Part shown: positions 1 through 9,337 of the stretch, in pieces
Layout: the number at the start of each line of letters is the position of its first letter
How positions within the stretch are numbered: position 1 is the first letter of the stretch
Assembly: GCA_004292605.1 (NCBI GenBank)
Contig: RDXK01000104.1
Coordinates: 1 to 36,095, forward strand
Origin: Bacteroidota bacterium
GTDB taxonomy: Bacteria > Bacteroidota > Bacteroidia > Chitinophagales > Chitinophagaceae
Direction of reading: 5' to 3'
Length of the DNA stretch: 36,095 nt
The notes under the pieces: model-generated
Told to the model about the DNA's origin: nothing
What the model saw: only the letters and a program-made list of their open reading frames with translations
Databases searched by the model: none
Made by a program: the position numbers and the translations under genes

Positions 1-690
1 GGCTGTTTTATGCTCATGAACACGGGTGAAAAAGCCATTATTTCCCGGCATCAATTACTCACCACTGTAGCGTGGAAAATAGGTAATCAGGTACAGTACG
101 CCTTGGAAGGATCTGTGTTTATTGCCGGTGCCGTAGTGCAATGGTTAAGAGATGGTTTGCAAATTATCCGTTCCTCATCCGAAGTAGAATTGCTTGCGAA
201 ACAAGTAGTAGATACCGATGGTGTTTATATGGTTCCTGCCTTTGCTGGTTTGGGTTCGCCGTATTGGAACCAAGAGGCACGGGGTGCCATTACCGGCATC
301 ACTCGGGGTACCACACAGGCTCACATTGCGTTAGCCAGCATTCAAAGTATTGCTTTTCAAGCGGCAGATGTGGTACGGGCTATGGAGGCCGATGCTGGCA
401 TTACCATTGCCGAGTTAAGGGTAGATGGTGGTGCCACAGAAAATAACCTATTAATGCAGTTTCAGGCAAATTTGCTGCAAACAAATATTATAAAACCTAC
501 CATTACAGAAACTACTGCTTTGGGTGCCGCCTTTCTTGCTGGCTTAGCCGTTGGTTATTGGCCTAATATGGCTGCTTTACAAAGTATTTGGCAGCAGCAG
601 CAAGTATTTACACCACAAGCATCACCCGCCGATATGCAGCCGTTGCAAGATGGCTGGGCACGTGCCATTCGTTCTGTTCAAACTACCTAA
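1..690 (+). CDS. glpK: Glycerol kinase, C-terminal part (5' end outside window)
   Basis: Frame is open from base 1 ([13 protein letters not shown]...); FGGY-kinase signatures [37 protein letters not shown] and [18 protein letters not shown]; stop TAA at 688-690. Confidence 0.95.
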   Translation, partial: GCFMLMNTGEKAIISRHQLLTTVAWKIGNQVQYALEGSVFIAGAVVQWLRDGLQIIRSSSEVELLAKQVVDTDGVYMVPAFAGLGSPYWNQEARGAITGITRGTTQAHIALASIQSIAFQAADVVRAMEADAGITIAELRVDGGATENNLLMQFQANLLQTNIIKPTITETTALGAAFLAGLAVGYWPNMAALQSIWQQQQVFTPQASPADMQPLQDGWARAIRSVQTT

Positions 691-695
691 CCGCT

Positions 696-2174
696 GTGAA
701 AAAACGAACCGAATTACTTCATACAATTCAGCAGCAGCAGGGCTTCGACATTGTTATTATTGGTGGCGGTGCCACTGGTTTGGGTACTGCTTTAGATGCT
801 TGTTTGCGTGGCCATTCCGTGTTGTTATTAGAGCAGTTCGATTTTGGTAAAGGCACCAGCAGCAAAAGTACCAAGCTAGTACACGGTGGAGTACGTTATT
901 TAGCCCAAGGCAATCTTAAACTAGTGATGCAGGCTTTGAAAGAAAGGGGCAGGCTTTTAACAAACGCCCCTAGCTGTACCTACACGCAGGAATTTGTAAT
1001 ACCCACCTACAGTTTTTGGTGGCAATGTTATTATTATATGGGATTAAAACTGTACGATATTTTAGCAGGTAGATGGAGTTTAGGTGCTACCCAATGGTTG
1101 AGTAAAAATGCCGTACAGAAAAAATTGCCCTCATTACAAACCAGCCGTTTGGTAGGTGGAATCAGCTATACCGACGGGGCTTTTGATGATACTCGCCTAT
1201 TAATGTTATTACTACAGCATGCTATAAAAAATGGTGCTTATGCTATCAACCATTGTAGCGTTACCAGCTTAATAACCAATGAGGAAGGAACCATAGGTGG
1301 AGTAGTAGCATACGATTCGGTTACCGAAACTAGCTTTAGCTGTAAAGCCAAAGTAGTGATTAATGCTACCGGTGTTTTTGCGGATAATATTATGAAAATG
1401 TCGAATGCACAGTATGTGGCAAGTATTCGACCATCGCAAGGTATACACTTGGTTATTCAAAAGAAATTTTTTGCAGGAAATGCCGCCTTAATGATTCCTA
1501 AAACTGCCGATGGGCGGGTATTGTTTGCCGTACCTTGGCAGGAAGTAATTTTAGTAGGCACCACCGATACACCCATCGACACCATCGAGCATGAACCACA
1601 AGCTTTGGACCATGAAATAGATTTTATTCTATCGCATTTTAACGAGGTAAATAGTACCCAAATAACCAAGCAAGATGTAAATGCTGTGTATGTAGGTTTA
1701 CGGCCGTTGTTACAGCAAAAAAATGCTGCTTCTACCGCCGTGCTAAGTAGAGACCATGCCATTATTATTAATGAAGAAAAATTATTAACTGTTACAGGTG
1801 GTAAGTGGACTACCTACCGCAAAATGGCGGAGGATGCTGTAAATAATGCTGCCTTTTTGGGCAATTTGCCCAAGCAAGCTTGTGCTACCGCCAACTATAC
1901 ATTAACAGTACACACGCAGGATGTATTTGCAATCACAAGTTCGCAACTATCGCAGCAGCAGGTAGCTTATTATGTGCAGTATGAGATGGCTTATACCGTG
2001 GAAGATGTATTGGCTCGGCGTACCCGACTATTATTTAAAAACGTACGGCAAGCACTAGCTATAGCACCACAAGTGGCGGAGTGGTTACAAGCACTTCATC
2101 AAGAAACTGATGCATGGCGTACTAAGCAGCTGCAGCAGTTTACTGAGCTGGCAAAAAAATATTCACTTCATTAA
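696..2174 (+). CDS. glpD: Glycerol-3-phosphate dehydrogenase (FAD-dependent)
   Basis: DIVIIGGGATGLGTALDACLRGHSVLLLEQFDFGKGTSSKSTKLVHGGVRYL is a GlpD N-terminus; the probable GTG start at 696 follows the glpK stop. The track start at 588 lies inside glpK. Confidence 0.93.
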   Translation: MKKRTELLHTIQQQQGFDIVIIGGGATGLGTALDACLRGHSVLLLEQFDFGKGTSSKSTKLVHGGVRYLAQGNLKLVMQALKERGRLLTNAPSCTYTQEFVIPTYSFWWQCYYYMGLKLYDILAGRWSLGATQWLSKNAVQKKLPSLQTSRLVGGISYTDGAFDDTRLLMLLLQHAIKNGAYAINHCSVTSLITNEEGTIGGVVAYDSVTETSFSCKAKVVINATGVFADNIMKMSNAQYVASIRPSQGIHLVIQKKFFAGNAALMIPKTADGRVLFAVPWQEVILVGTTDTPIDTIEHEPQALDHEIDFILSHFNEVNSTQITKQDVNAVYVGLRPLLQQKNAASTAVLSRDHAIIINEEKLLTVTGGKWTTYRKMAEDAVNNAAFLGNLPKQACATANYTLTVHTQDVFAITSSQLSQQQVAYYVQYEMAYTVEDVLARRTRLLFKNVRQALAIAPQVAEWLQALHQETDAWRTKQLQQFTELAKKYSLH

Positions 2175-2186
2175 ACCCTACAACAT

Positions 2187-2903
2187 ATGAACTTTTTTAT
2201 AGCTGAATTGGTGGCCACTTGCGTATTAATATTTTTAGGCAATGGAGTAGTGGCCAATGTAGTTTTAAAAAATACCAAGGGCCATGCTGGTGGCTGGCTT
2301 GTAATAACGGTGGGCTGGGCAATGGCTGTATACATGGCCGTACTAGTGGCACAGGGTAGTGGCTTGGCCGTACACATGAACCCGGTGTTTACCTTACTTG
2401 CCGGGGTGAATAATACCATTACGTGGCAGCAGGTTATTTGGCAACTATTGGGGCAGTTTACGGGTGCTGCTTTGGGTGCCTTGTTGGTGTTTGTAACCCA
2501 TTATAATCACTTTACCCAAACAGAAGATGCAAGTACGAAATTGGCTTGTTTTGCTTGTATACCCACTACCCAATACAAGGCTTCCAACTTTTTTAATGAA
2601 GCTATCTTTACAGCCTTGCTAGTGCTAGCTGCTAAGTGCATACAAAGTCCGCCCAGTGGTTCTGTAGGTAGTATTTCTGCTCTGCCCATATCGCTGGTGG
2701 TACTAGGTATTGGTACCAGTTTAGGTGGTACTACTGGCTATGCCATTAATCCGTTTAGAGATGCTGCTCCAAGGTTAGTACATACGCTGCTTCCGGTTTT
2801 TAAGAAGGATGGAAGCCAATGGAGTTATGGCGTGATACCGCTTACCGCCCCCTTTGTAGGAGGCTTAGCAGCCAACGAATTATTTAAGTATTTGCAGTGG
2901 TAG
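2187..2903 (+). CDS. glpF: MIP/aquaporin family channel (glycerol facilitator-like) with non-canonical NPA motifs
   Basis: Six-TM MIP-like protein in an operon with glpK-glpD; half-helix motifs are HMNPVFT and GYAINPFRD. Confidence 0.85.
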   Translation: MNFFIAELVATCVLIFLGNGVVANVVLKNTKGHAGGWLVITVGWAMAVYMAVLVAQGSGLAVHMNPVFTLLAGVNNTITWQQVIWQLLGQFTGAALGALLVFVTHYNHFTQTEDASTKLACFACIPTTQYKASNFFNEAIFTALLVLAAKCIQSPPSGSVGSISALPISLVVLGIGTSLGGTTGYAINPFRDAAPRLVHTLLPVFKKDGSQWSYGVIPLTAPFVGGLAANELFKYLQW

Positions 2904-3534
2904 GTTTCTCGTAAAAATTAGTAATCACGTTTTGTATAAACGCTGTTATTTCATCACGGCCTTGTTTGGTAGTAGCACTGGTGGTAAAACTCTGTGGCAA
3001 AAACTGCCAAGTTTCTAGCATCTTATCTAAAAAAGCTCGTACGTTTCTAGTGGTGGCCATAGGTTTATTTTTATCGGTTTTGGTAAAAACCAAACAAAAA
3101 GAAATGCCTTGCGTACCCAAATAATGTACAAACTCTAGGTCAATAGGCTGTGGTGTATGCCTGCTATCTACCAGTACAAAAACAGCACTTAGGTTTTTAC
3201 GTTTGGTTAAATAATTATCAATCATGGTCTGCCATTTAGCCCGTTCCTTTTGGGCTACTTTTGCATAACCATACCCCGGTAAATCCACCAAATACCAATT
3301 TTGCTTTGGCTTTTTTTCGGTGATTCTACTTTCAATTACAAAATGATTGATCAATTGTGTTTTGCCGGGTGTGGCACTTGTTTTTGCTAATCCATGTTTT
3401 TGAACCAACATGTTTATTAGCGAGCTTTTACCCACATTACTTCTACCAATAAATGCAAACTCTGGCCTGTCTGCCTTTGGGCATTTTTCTACGTCGGCGT
3501 TAGATATTAGGTACTCGGCTTTACTTATAATCAT
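2884..3534 (-). CDS. engB: Ribosome biogenesis GTP-binding protein YihA/YsxC/EngB
   Basis: G1 GRSNVGKSSLIN, G3 DLPGYGYAKV, G4 TKTDK; typical length. Confidence 0.95.
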   Translation of the reverse strand: MIISKAEYLISNADVEKCPKADRPEFAFIGRSNVGKSSLINMLVQKHGLAKTSATPGKTQLINHFVIESRITEKKPKQNWYLVDLPGYGYAKVAQKERAKWQTMIDNYLTKRKNLSAVFVLVDSRHTPQPIDLEFVHYLGTQGISFCLVFTKTDKNKPMATTRNVRAFLDKMLETWQFLPQSFTTSATTKQGRDEITAFIQNVITNFYEKPTTANT

Positions 3535-3536
3535 GC

Positions 3537-6422
3537 TTATGGTTTGTTTACTAAAACGGAATAAATGGCATCGTGTATTTGACTACGAATATTGAGCTTT
3601 CCTAACAAGTTATTGTCGGCCCCTTGTGGGTGTACTCTGTTACTCAAAAATATGTACAGTAATTCATTATCTGCGTCGGCCCAAACACAGGTACCCGTAA
3701 ATCCTGTATGGCCAAAAGTATTGCTACTTACATATTTGGCTGGGTAAGCTTCCTTGCGGGTAGCATTATCTTTTTCAGGTTTGTCGAAGCCCAAACCACG
3801 GCGACTGATACTGCTTTGGTAGGCGGTAAAAAGTTCAATGGTGGCAGCGTTTAAAAAACGTTGGTTGTTTCTTTCGCCCTTGTTTAAAAGCATTAAGTAA
3901 AGCTGAGCTAAATCTTTCGCATTGCTAAATAAGCCTGCATGGCCGGCAACACCACCTAGCATAGCGGCACCTGGGTCGTGCACGTATCCATGAATCAATT
4001 GCTGCCTAAATGCTTTTTCTTTTTCAGTTGGGGCGATGGTATTGATGGGCAAATACTGCAAAGGTGTAAAGTTGGTGCTATGCATTTGTAGTGGCTGGTA
4101 AAACGTTTCATGCACATATACATCCAATGGTTTTCCAGTGAGTTTTTCTACTATTTTTCCTAGCAGAATAAAGTCGTTATCGCTGTAAACATATTTTACC
4201 TCGCTGGCTACCTTACTAGTTTGAATACGTTTATACATGGTATCTAACCAGCTATTTTTCATATATAAATTTTCCGCAACAGGTACGGAAAAATTGGCCG
4301 ACGCTGTTTTACTGTACAAAGCTGGGTTAGGGTTACCTGTAATGGTGTCAATGGTTTCCCGGTAAAAAGGTATCCATGCTACTAGGCCCGCTTGGTGAGT
4401 AAGAATATCCTTCACGGTAATATTGGCTTTGTTGGTATTGGCTAACTCTGGTAGTAGCGATGCTAAGTTTTGGTTAAGGGTAATTTTACCTTCATCGTAC
4501 AGTTTCATAATAGCCATAGTAGTGGCGCTAGTTTTGGTTACGCTAGCTAAATCGTATACGGTTTCCCTAGTTACCGCGGTTCCACCTTGGTACATAGTAT
4601 TGCCAAAGCCTTGCTGATACACAATATTGCCTTTATGTGCCACCAGTACTACGGCACCGGGTGTAGCTTTTTCGGCAATAGCTTTTTCTACTATCGGGCT
4701 AATGGCATTTTGTAATGCACTGGTAGTTTTGCTAGTTTCTGTAGGAAGTACTTTGGTGCCAAAAGGTAATTCAGGCGTTACAGTTACAGGCAGCGTGCCT
4801 ACAGGTGTAAGCGTATTGGTTAGTACTTTAAACGCAGCGTTATGGGTATACTCATCATCCTCATAAGCCAATAAAATATTTTCTGCGTTAGCAATATTTT
4901 TTAGTGCGTAGGGGTTGCCAAATACCACAAACTGAACCTTTGATTTCTCGCTTAGTTTTTGCAAGCTTTTTACCACCGTTTCCGATAAGGAGAAATTGTT
5001 TTGTGGGCGGCGACTGTATTTATGCCAGCCTACTACAATGGTGTATTTGTTTTTTATTTTTCTCAGTTTTTTGTCGATGGTGGCACTATCATTACTGGAT
5101 ATATAAAACATTTTTGCCCCTAAACTTTCCATGCCTTTAGCAAAGCTGTTGGCACTATCTATACCAATGCCTACATAGGCCAAGCGTTTGTCCTTTTGTA
5201 CGGGAAACGCAATGGTTTTATTGGTTCTTACAAGGGTTATGGCCTGCTCTGCTAGTTGCTTGCGTAAATCTTTCGTGTACAAATTCAAATCGGTGGCAAG
5301 GTTCGTAGTATCTATCGGCGAAACTTTGTTTAATCCTAAATTATACTTAGCCAGCAATGCTCTTTTTACCTTACTATCTAGTTCGGCTTGCGATAGTCTG
5401 CCCGTAGTAATGGCATTCATTACTTTTTGAATACTTCCGGGAATATCACCAGGCAAGCAAAGCATATCGTTACCAGCTATTAAACTTTCGGCACTTGCTT
5501 CGCCGGCGGCGTAAAACTTGGCTACACCTTTCATATCTAAAGCATCGGTAAAGGAAAGGCCTTTATAGCCCAGCGTATTACGCATTAAATCTGTCACATT
5601 ATTTCTAGAAATACTGGTAGGTTTATTAGGAGTGGAATCAATAGCGGGAATAGATAAATGTGCCACCATTACACTGCCTACACCTGCATTAAATAATTGC
5701 TTAAATGGGTACAGCTCTAAGGAGTCAAGGCTGGCTAAGCTTTTTTGAATAATGGGTAAATCGTAATGACTATCTACCGCCACATCGCCATGCCCGGGAA
5801 AATGTTTGGCACAGGCCATTACGCCTACATCCTGCATGCCCCGCATATAGGCTATCCCAAAATTGGCCACCTTGTATTTGTCTTCACCAAAACTTCTATC
5901 GTTAATTACGGGATTATTAGGGTTGTTGTTAATGTCAATATCTGGTGCGTAGTTTACATGTATGCCTATTCTTTTGCATTGCAGGCCTACTGCTTTTCCA
6001 AAATCGTATACAAGGCGAGTATTGGGCAAAGCACCCATCATTAGCTGGCGTGGAAAATTAATTACACTATCTAGTCGCATACCTAACCCCCACTCACCAT
6101 CTATAGCTATCATTAATGGTATGGTACTCAACTGCTGAAATTCATTGGTAAGTAAGGCTTGGCGTATAGGCCCACCTTGAAAAAAGCATAAGCCCCCAAT
6201 TTTGTATTTAGTAATTAGCTGGCGTAACTCATTGGTATGGGCAATGCCTAAATTACTATGTGCCCTTACCACCATTAATTGGGCTATTTTTTGCTCCTGT
6301 GTAAGGGTGTTAAAAATACTATCTACCCAAGCTTTTGCGGGTTCTGATTCTTGTAAAAAAGCTTGTGCATTTAATCCATTTGTCTGCCAAATTAGTATGG
6401 CTAAAAACAACCATTTTTTCAT
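3537..6422 (-). CDS. GH3 (NagZ-like beta-N-acetylhexosaminidase) fused to a C-terminal serine beta-lactamase-like domain
   Basis: N-terminal CAKHFPGHGDVAVDSHYDLP (NagZ catalytic loop); C-terminal SVTK (SxxK), YSDND (YxN) and HTG motifs; signal peptide. Confidence 0.92.
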   Translation of the reverse strand: MKKWLFLAILIWQTNGLNAQAFLQESEPAKAWVDSIFNTLTQEQKIAQLMVVRAHSNLGIAHTNELRQLITKYKIGGLCFFQGGPIRQALLTNEFQQLSTIPLMIAIDGEWGLGMRLDSVINFPRQLMMGALPNTRLVYDFGKAVGLQCKRIGIHVNYAPDIDINNNPNNPVINDRSFGEDKYKVANFGIAYMRGMQDVGVMACAKHFPGHGDVAVDSHYDLPIIQKSLASLDSLELYPFKQLFNAGVGSVMVAHLSIPAIDSTPNKPTSISRNNVTDLMRNTLGYKGLSFTDALDMKGVAKFYAAGEASAESLIAGNDMLCLPGDIPGSIQKVMNAITTGRLSQAELDSKVKRALLAKYNLGLNKVSPIDTTNLATDLNLYTKDLRKQLAEQAITLVRTNKTIAFPVQKDKRLAYVGIGIDSANSFAKGMESLGAKMFYISSNDSATIDKKLRKIKNKYTIVVGWHKYSRRPQNNFSLSETVVKSLQKLSEKSKVQFVVFGNPYALKNIANAENILLAYEDDEYTHNAAFKVLTNTLTPVGTLPVTVTPELPFGTKVLPTETSKTTSALQNAISPIVEKAIAEKATPGAVVLVAHKGNIVYQQGFGNTMYQGGTAVTRETVYDLASVTKTSATTMAIMKLYDEGKITLNQNLASLLPELANTNKANITVKDILTHQAGLVAWIPFYRETIDTITGNPNPALYSKTASANFSVPVAENLYMKNSWLDTMYKRIQTSKVASEVKYVYSDNDFILLGKIVEKLTGKPLDVYVHETFYQPLQMHSTNFTPLQYLPINTIAPTEKEKAFRQQLIHGYVHDPGAAMLGGVAGHAGLFSNAKDLAQLYLMLLNKGERNNQRFLNAATIELFTAYQSSISRRGLGFDKPEKDNATRKEAYPAKYVSSNTFGHTGFTGTCVWADADNELLYIFLSNRVHPQGADNNLLGKLNIRSQIHDAIYSVLVNKP

Positions 6423-6440
6423 TATTCAAAATATATGTGC

Positions 6441-6448
6441 CAAATGTA
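6441..6448 (-). promoter_or_regulatory. Bacteroidota-type -7 element TACATTTG for the GH3/beta-lactamase gene
   Basis: Minus-strand TACATTTG (plus CAAATGTA) 19 nt upstream of the ATG at 6422. Confidence 0.45.
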
Positions 6449-6493
6449 AACTTTTACTAGGGCTATAAAAAAGGCATAGGTGAAAAGGAACAA

Positions 6494-6501
6494 TATCTTT
6501 G
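6494..6501 (+). promoter_or_regulatory. Bacteroidota-type -7 element TATCTTTG for the gldA-like gene
   Basis: Exact TAnnTTTG inside the extended ORF; supports a start at ATG 6519 rather than 6480. Confidence 0.55.
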
Positions 6502-6518
6502 CTGAAAATAGTAGGGGT

Positions 6519-7421
6519 ATGGCCATAGAAGTACATGGGCTGGTAAAGCGTTTTGGTACACAAGTAGCGGTGAACAATATTAGTTTTTCTGTAAACCAAC
6601 AGGAGATAGTAGGTTTTTTGGGCCCTAACGGTGCTGGTAAAAGCACTACTATGAAAATAATTACGGGTTATTTGCAAGCTAATGAAGGCAAGGTGCTAGT
6701 AAATGGTTTGGATGTTCAAAAAAATACTCTGGAGGTTAAAAGAAGTATTGGCTACCTGCCAGAAAGCAATGCACTTTACCATGATATGTATGTGAAGGAG
6801 TATTTAAAATTTGTAGGCAAAATTTACCAAGTAAACCAATTGCCTGCACGTATAGCAGAAATAATAGAATGGATAGGCTTGGGGGTAGAACAGCACAAGC
6901 AAATTGGTCAATTATCCAAAGGGTATAAACAGCGGGTAGGTTTGGCAGCGGCTTTACTGCATAACCCACCTATATTGGTATTAGATGAGCCCACAAGTGG
7001 TTTAGATCCCAATCAAATAATAGAAATAAGAAATATTATTCAGCAGCAAGGGCAAACCAAAGCGGTGCTATTTAGCTCGCATATTTTACAGGAGGTAGAA
7101 GCTATTTGCCATAAGGTAGTCATTATTGCCAAAGGCGAGGTAAAAGCCAACGATACTTTAGCCAATTTGCAAGCCTTATCGAACAAAAAAATAGTTCGAG
7201 TGGTTTTTGAAGAAAGTATTGAGGCAGAATGGCTTCAGCGCCTGCCAAGTACCGTAGCAGTGAATAAGAAGCCGCAAGGAGTTTGGGAGATTACTACACA
7301 AAACATGGCCGCTACCAAAAAGGAAATTATGCATTTAGCCGTAGAACAGGAATTTCATATTGCGGAACTGCAAGCAGGTAACCATGCACTAGAGAATATT
7401 TTTGCAAGTATTACAAAATAA
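6519..7421 (+). CDS. gldA: ABC transporter ATP-binding protein, GldA-like (gliding motility)
   Basis: Walker A GPNGAGKST, signature LSKGYKQRVGLAAALLHNPPILVLDEPTSGLDPNQIIEIR; GldA-like overall; start chosen after the promoter motif. Confidence 0.82.
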   Translation: MAIEVHGLVKRFGTQVAVNNISFSVNQQEIVGFLGPNGAGKSTTMKIITGYLQANEGKVLVNGLDVQKNTLEVKRSIGYLPESNALYHDMYVKEYLKFVGKIYQVNQLPARIAEIIEWIGLGVEQHKQIGQLSKGYKQRVGLAAALLHNPPILVLDEPTSGLDPNQIIEIRNIIQQQGQTKAVLFSSHILQEVEAICHKVVIIAKGEVKANDTLANLQALSNKKIVRVVFEESIEAEWLQRLPSTVAVNKKPQGVWEITTQNMAATKKEIMHLAVEQEFHIAELQAGNHALENIFASITK

Positions 7422-7425
7422 GAAT

Positions 7426-8085
7426 ATGCTTACACAACAAACGTTGCAATTTTTGGCCGATTTAAAGGTGAATAACAATAAGCCTTGGTTTGATGAAAAC
7501 AAGAAACGTTATACCGCAGCCAAGGAAAATTTTCAGCAATTGGTTGGTGCTGTACTTACGGAACTTGCCGGTTTTGATACCAGTCTTGCTCATTTAGAAG
7601 TAAAGAACTGTGTTTTTAGAATTAACCGAGATGTTCGTTTTAGCACCGATAAATCGCCTTACAAAACCAATTTTGGCGCTAGCTTTTCCGCAGGCGGTAA
7701 AAAAATTGCCACGGCTGGGTATTATATGCATATTATGCCCGGAGAAAGCTTTTTTGGAGGAGGATTTTATATGCCCGAGGCGGAAGACTTAAAACGCATA
7801 CGCCAGGAAATAGATTATAATTTTAGCGAATTTCAAGGCATTATTACGGAACCTAATTTTGTAAAACAGTATGGTACGCTAAGTGTGCCAGAAGGTATGA
7901 AACTAGCCCGACCGCCAAAGGGATACACGCCAGATAATGAGGCTATTGAATTTTTGAAATTAAAAGGATTTATTGCTACAAAAAGTTTTACCGATGTAGA
8001 GGTTACTAACAAACAATGGGTGGCTAAAGTAGTAAGTGCCGCAAAGGCTTTGCAACCATTGATTGACTTTTTGAACAGAAGGTAA
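7426..8085 (+). CDS. DUF2461 domain-containing protein
   Basis: LKVNNNKPWFDENKKRY, FRINRDVRFSTDKSPYKTNFGA, PGESFFGGGFYMPEAEDLKRIRQEID are DUF2461/TIGR02453 hallmarks. Confidence 0.9.
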   Translation: MLTQQTLQFLADLKVNNNKPWFDENKKRYTAAKENFQQLVGAVLTELAGFDTSLAHLEVKNCVFRINRDVRFSTDKSPYKTNFGASFSAGGKKIATAGYYMHIMPGESFFGGGFYMPEAEDLKRIRQEIDYNFSEFQGIITEPNFVKQYGTLSVPEGMKLARPPKGYTPDNEAIEFLKLKGFIATKSFTDVEVTNKQWVAKVVSAAKALQPLIDFLNRR

Positions 8086-8091
8086 TGACTA

Positions 8092-8126
8092 CAAAAAAAA
8101 TAGGCCTGCCCTAAAAAGAGCTGGCC
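8092..8126 (-). terminator. Intrinsic terminator of ECF cassette 1
   Basis: Minus strand GGCCAGCTC-TTTTTA-GGGCAGGCC (one mismatch) followed by TATTTTTTTT. Confidence 0.7.
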
Positions 8127-8168
8127 GTTGCTAACCTATGAAAAACACCGAGTTTATAATACTGTTTA

Positions 8169-8603
8169 TTAAAATTTTTCTCTCATTCTTGGAGCCTGAC
8201 GTTCACCACCATTCATTTTTCTGAGCTGTTGGCGCTGTTCTAACTCCTTTTTCAAAGCATCTTTAAAATTTCGCTCCATTGTGTAAATTCTATTTACTCG
8301 AGCGTCATCGTTCAATACCTTTTTAAAATCCAATTTAAAACGTTTCCTTACTTCTAAAGCTTTTTCTTCAAAGGCTAATTCATCCTGCAAATGATCTTTG
8401 CGGTGTTGTTTTAGCTCAGTGGAATAAGAATTATAAACCGGCCAAAAGCGTTGGGCTTCGTCTGGTGTTAAATTCAACTCTTTTGAAATAAAGGCAATTT
8501 TAAGAGCTTCTATTTTGTTTTGCCTATCAGTGTTTCCTGATTGTGCATTGCAAATGTAGATACTTATTACAAATAAAAAAACAGAACTTAAAAAATGTTT
8601 CAT
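8169..8603 (-). CDS. Periplasmic Spy/LTxxQ-like protein (ECF cassette 1)
   Basis: Signal peptide MKHFLSSVFLFVISIYICNAQ; helical LNLTPDEAQRFWPVYNSY...; start at ATG 8603 avoids overlap with the upstream gene. Confidence 0.65.
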   Translation of the reverse strand: MKHFLSSVFLFVISIYICNAQSGNTDRQNKIEALKIAFISKELNLTPDEAQRFWPVYNSYSTELKQHRKDHLQDELAFEEKALEVRKRFKLDFKKVLNDDARVNRIYTMERNFKDALKKELEQRQQLRKMNGGERQAPRMREKF

Positions 8604-8616
8604 AATTAATATAAAA

Positions 8617-9303
8617 TTAAATCTCTTTAATGTTTTTTTCAGCCGCTTCCATTTCTTGCAAATATTGCTGAATTTCTTCATCGCTAATCATCTCAAAACT
8701 ATGGTCGGCATCTTCTGTAGTATTTTCCTGTACCGCTGTATTGGTAAGTAAATGCACTACATCGTTATGGTTTAAATACTGCTGAATTTCTTCGTCACTC
8801 ACTTGTTCTATACCTTGTGTACTAGCTAAATTTTCTACATTTTCCGTACGGCTGTAAAATATAATAGCAGTACTAAATAAGCCCGCTATCAATACCGCAG
8901 CAGCCGCCCATTTTAACCAACTTTGTTTGGAAAAAGCAACTAATTTACTCTTAGGTTTTGCCACCGTTAAAGGCTGTATATTTTCAAAATACTGAGCCGG
9001 TACATGGTAAGGCATTTGCTTGGTAGCTTGTGCAAGTGTAGGTAAATGGGTTTCCACTTCAGTACCACTTTCGCTAAAGCGAATGGCTTCTAAAATTTGA
9101 GTAGGTAATTGTTCAAAATAATTAGCAGGTGCTTGAAAACTTGCACCTTCCGCCGCTACTTTCATTTTGCTATGCAGCAATATTCTATCTGCCAACTGTG
9201 GAAAATAACCTTCTTCCACGGTAAAAGCGTTGGCTATACCGCTAGCTAACAACGGGTATTGAAGCTCGGTTAATTCGTTTTGTATGGTAGAATTCGGTTT
9301 CAT
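8617..9303 (-). CDS. Putative anti-sigma factor-like single-TM protein with a repeated SDEEIQQYL motif
   Basis: One TM (WLKWAAAAVLIAGLFSTAIIFYS); located directly after the ECF sigma gene; two SDEEIQQYL repeats after the TM. Confidence 0.6.
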   Translation of the reverse strand: MKPNSTIQNELTELQYPLLASGIANAFTVEEGYFPQLADRILLHSKMKVAAEGASFQAPANYFEQLPTQILEAIRFSESGTEVETHLPTLAQATKQMPYHVPAQYFENIQPLTVAKPKSKLVAFSKQSWLKWAAAAVLIAGLFSTAIIFYSRTENVENLASTQGIEQVSDEEIQQYLNHNDVVHLLTNTAVQENTTEDADHSFEMISDEEIQQYLQEMEAAEKNIKEI

Positions 9304-9337
9304 ACTATTGTTAAAGACTGTTAAAACGGAAAATGGT

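Noticed and set aside
588-695. N-terminal extension of glpD in the ORF track
   Set aside because: It overlaps the glpK 3' end in another frame; homology begins after the GTG at 696.
588-745. CAG/CAGCAG trinucleotide runs (also in the antisense of 15990-16010)
   Set aside because: Short runs that encode Gln or Leu tracts in genuine genes; not long enough to call a microsatellite of interest.
141-850. Small alternative-frame ORFs inside glpK/glpD (141-446, 551-850)
   Set aside because: Out of frame inside strongly conserved genes; Cys/Trp-rich shadow translations.
8604-8681. Upstream extension of the LTxxQ-like ORF overlapping the anti-sigma-like gene
   Set aside because: The signal peptide begins at ATG 8603; the extension is the neighbouring gene read in another frame.
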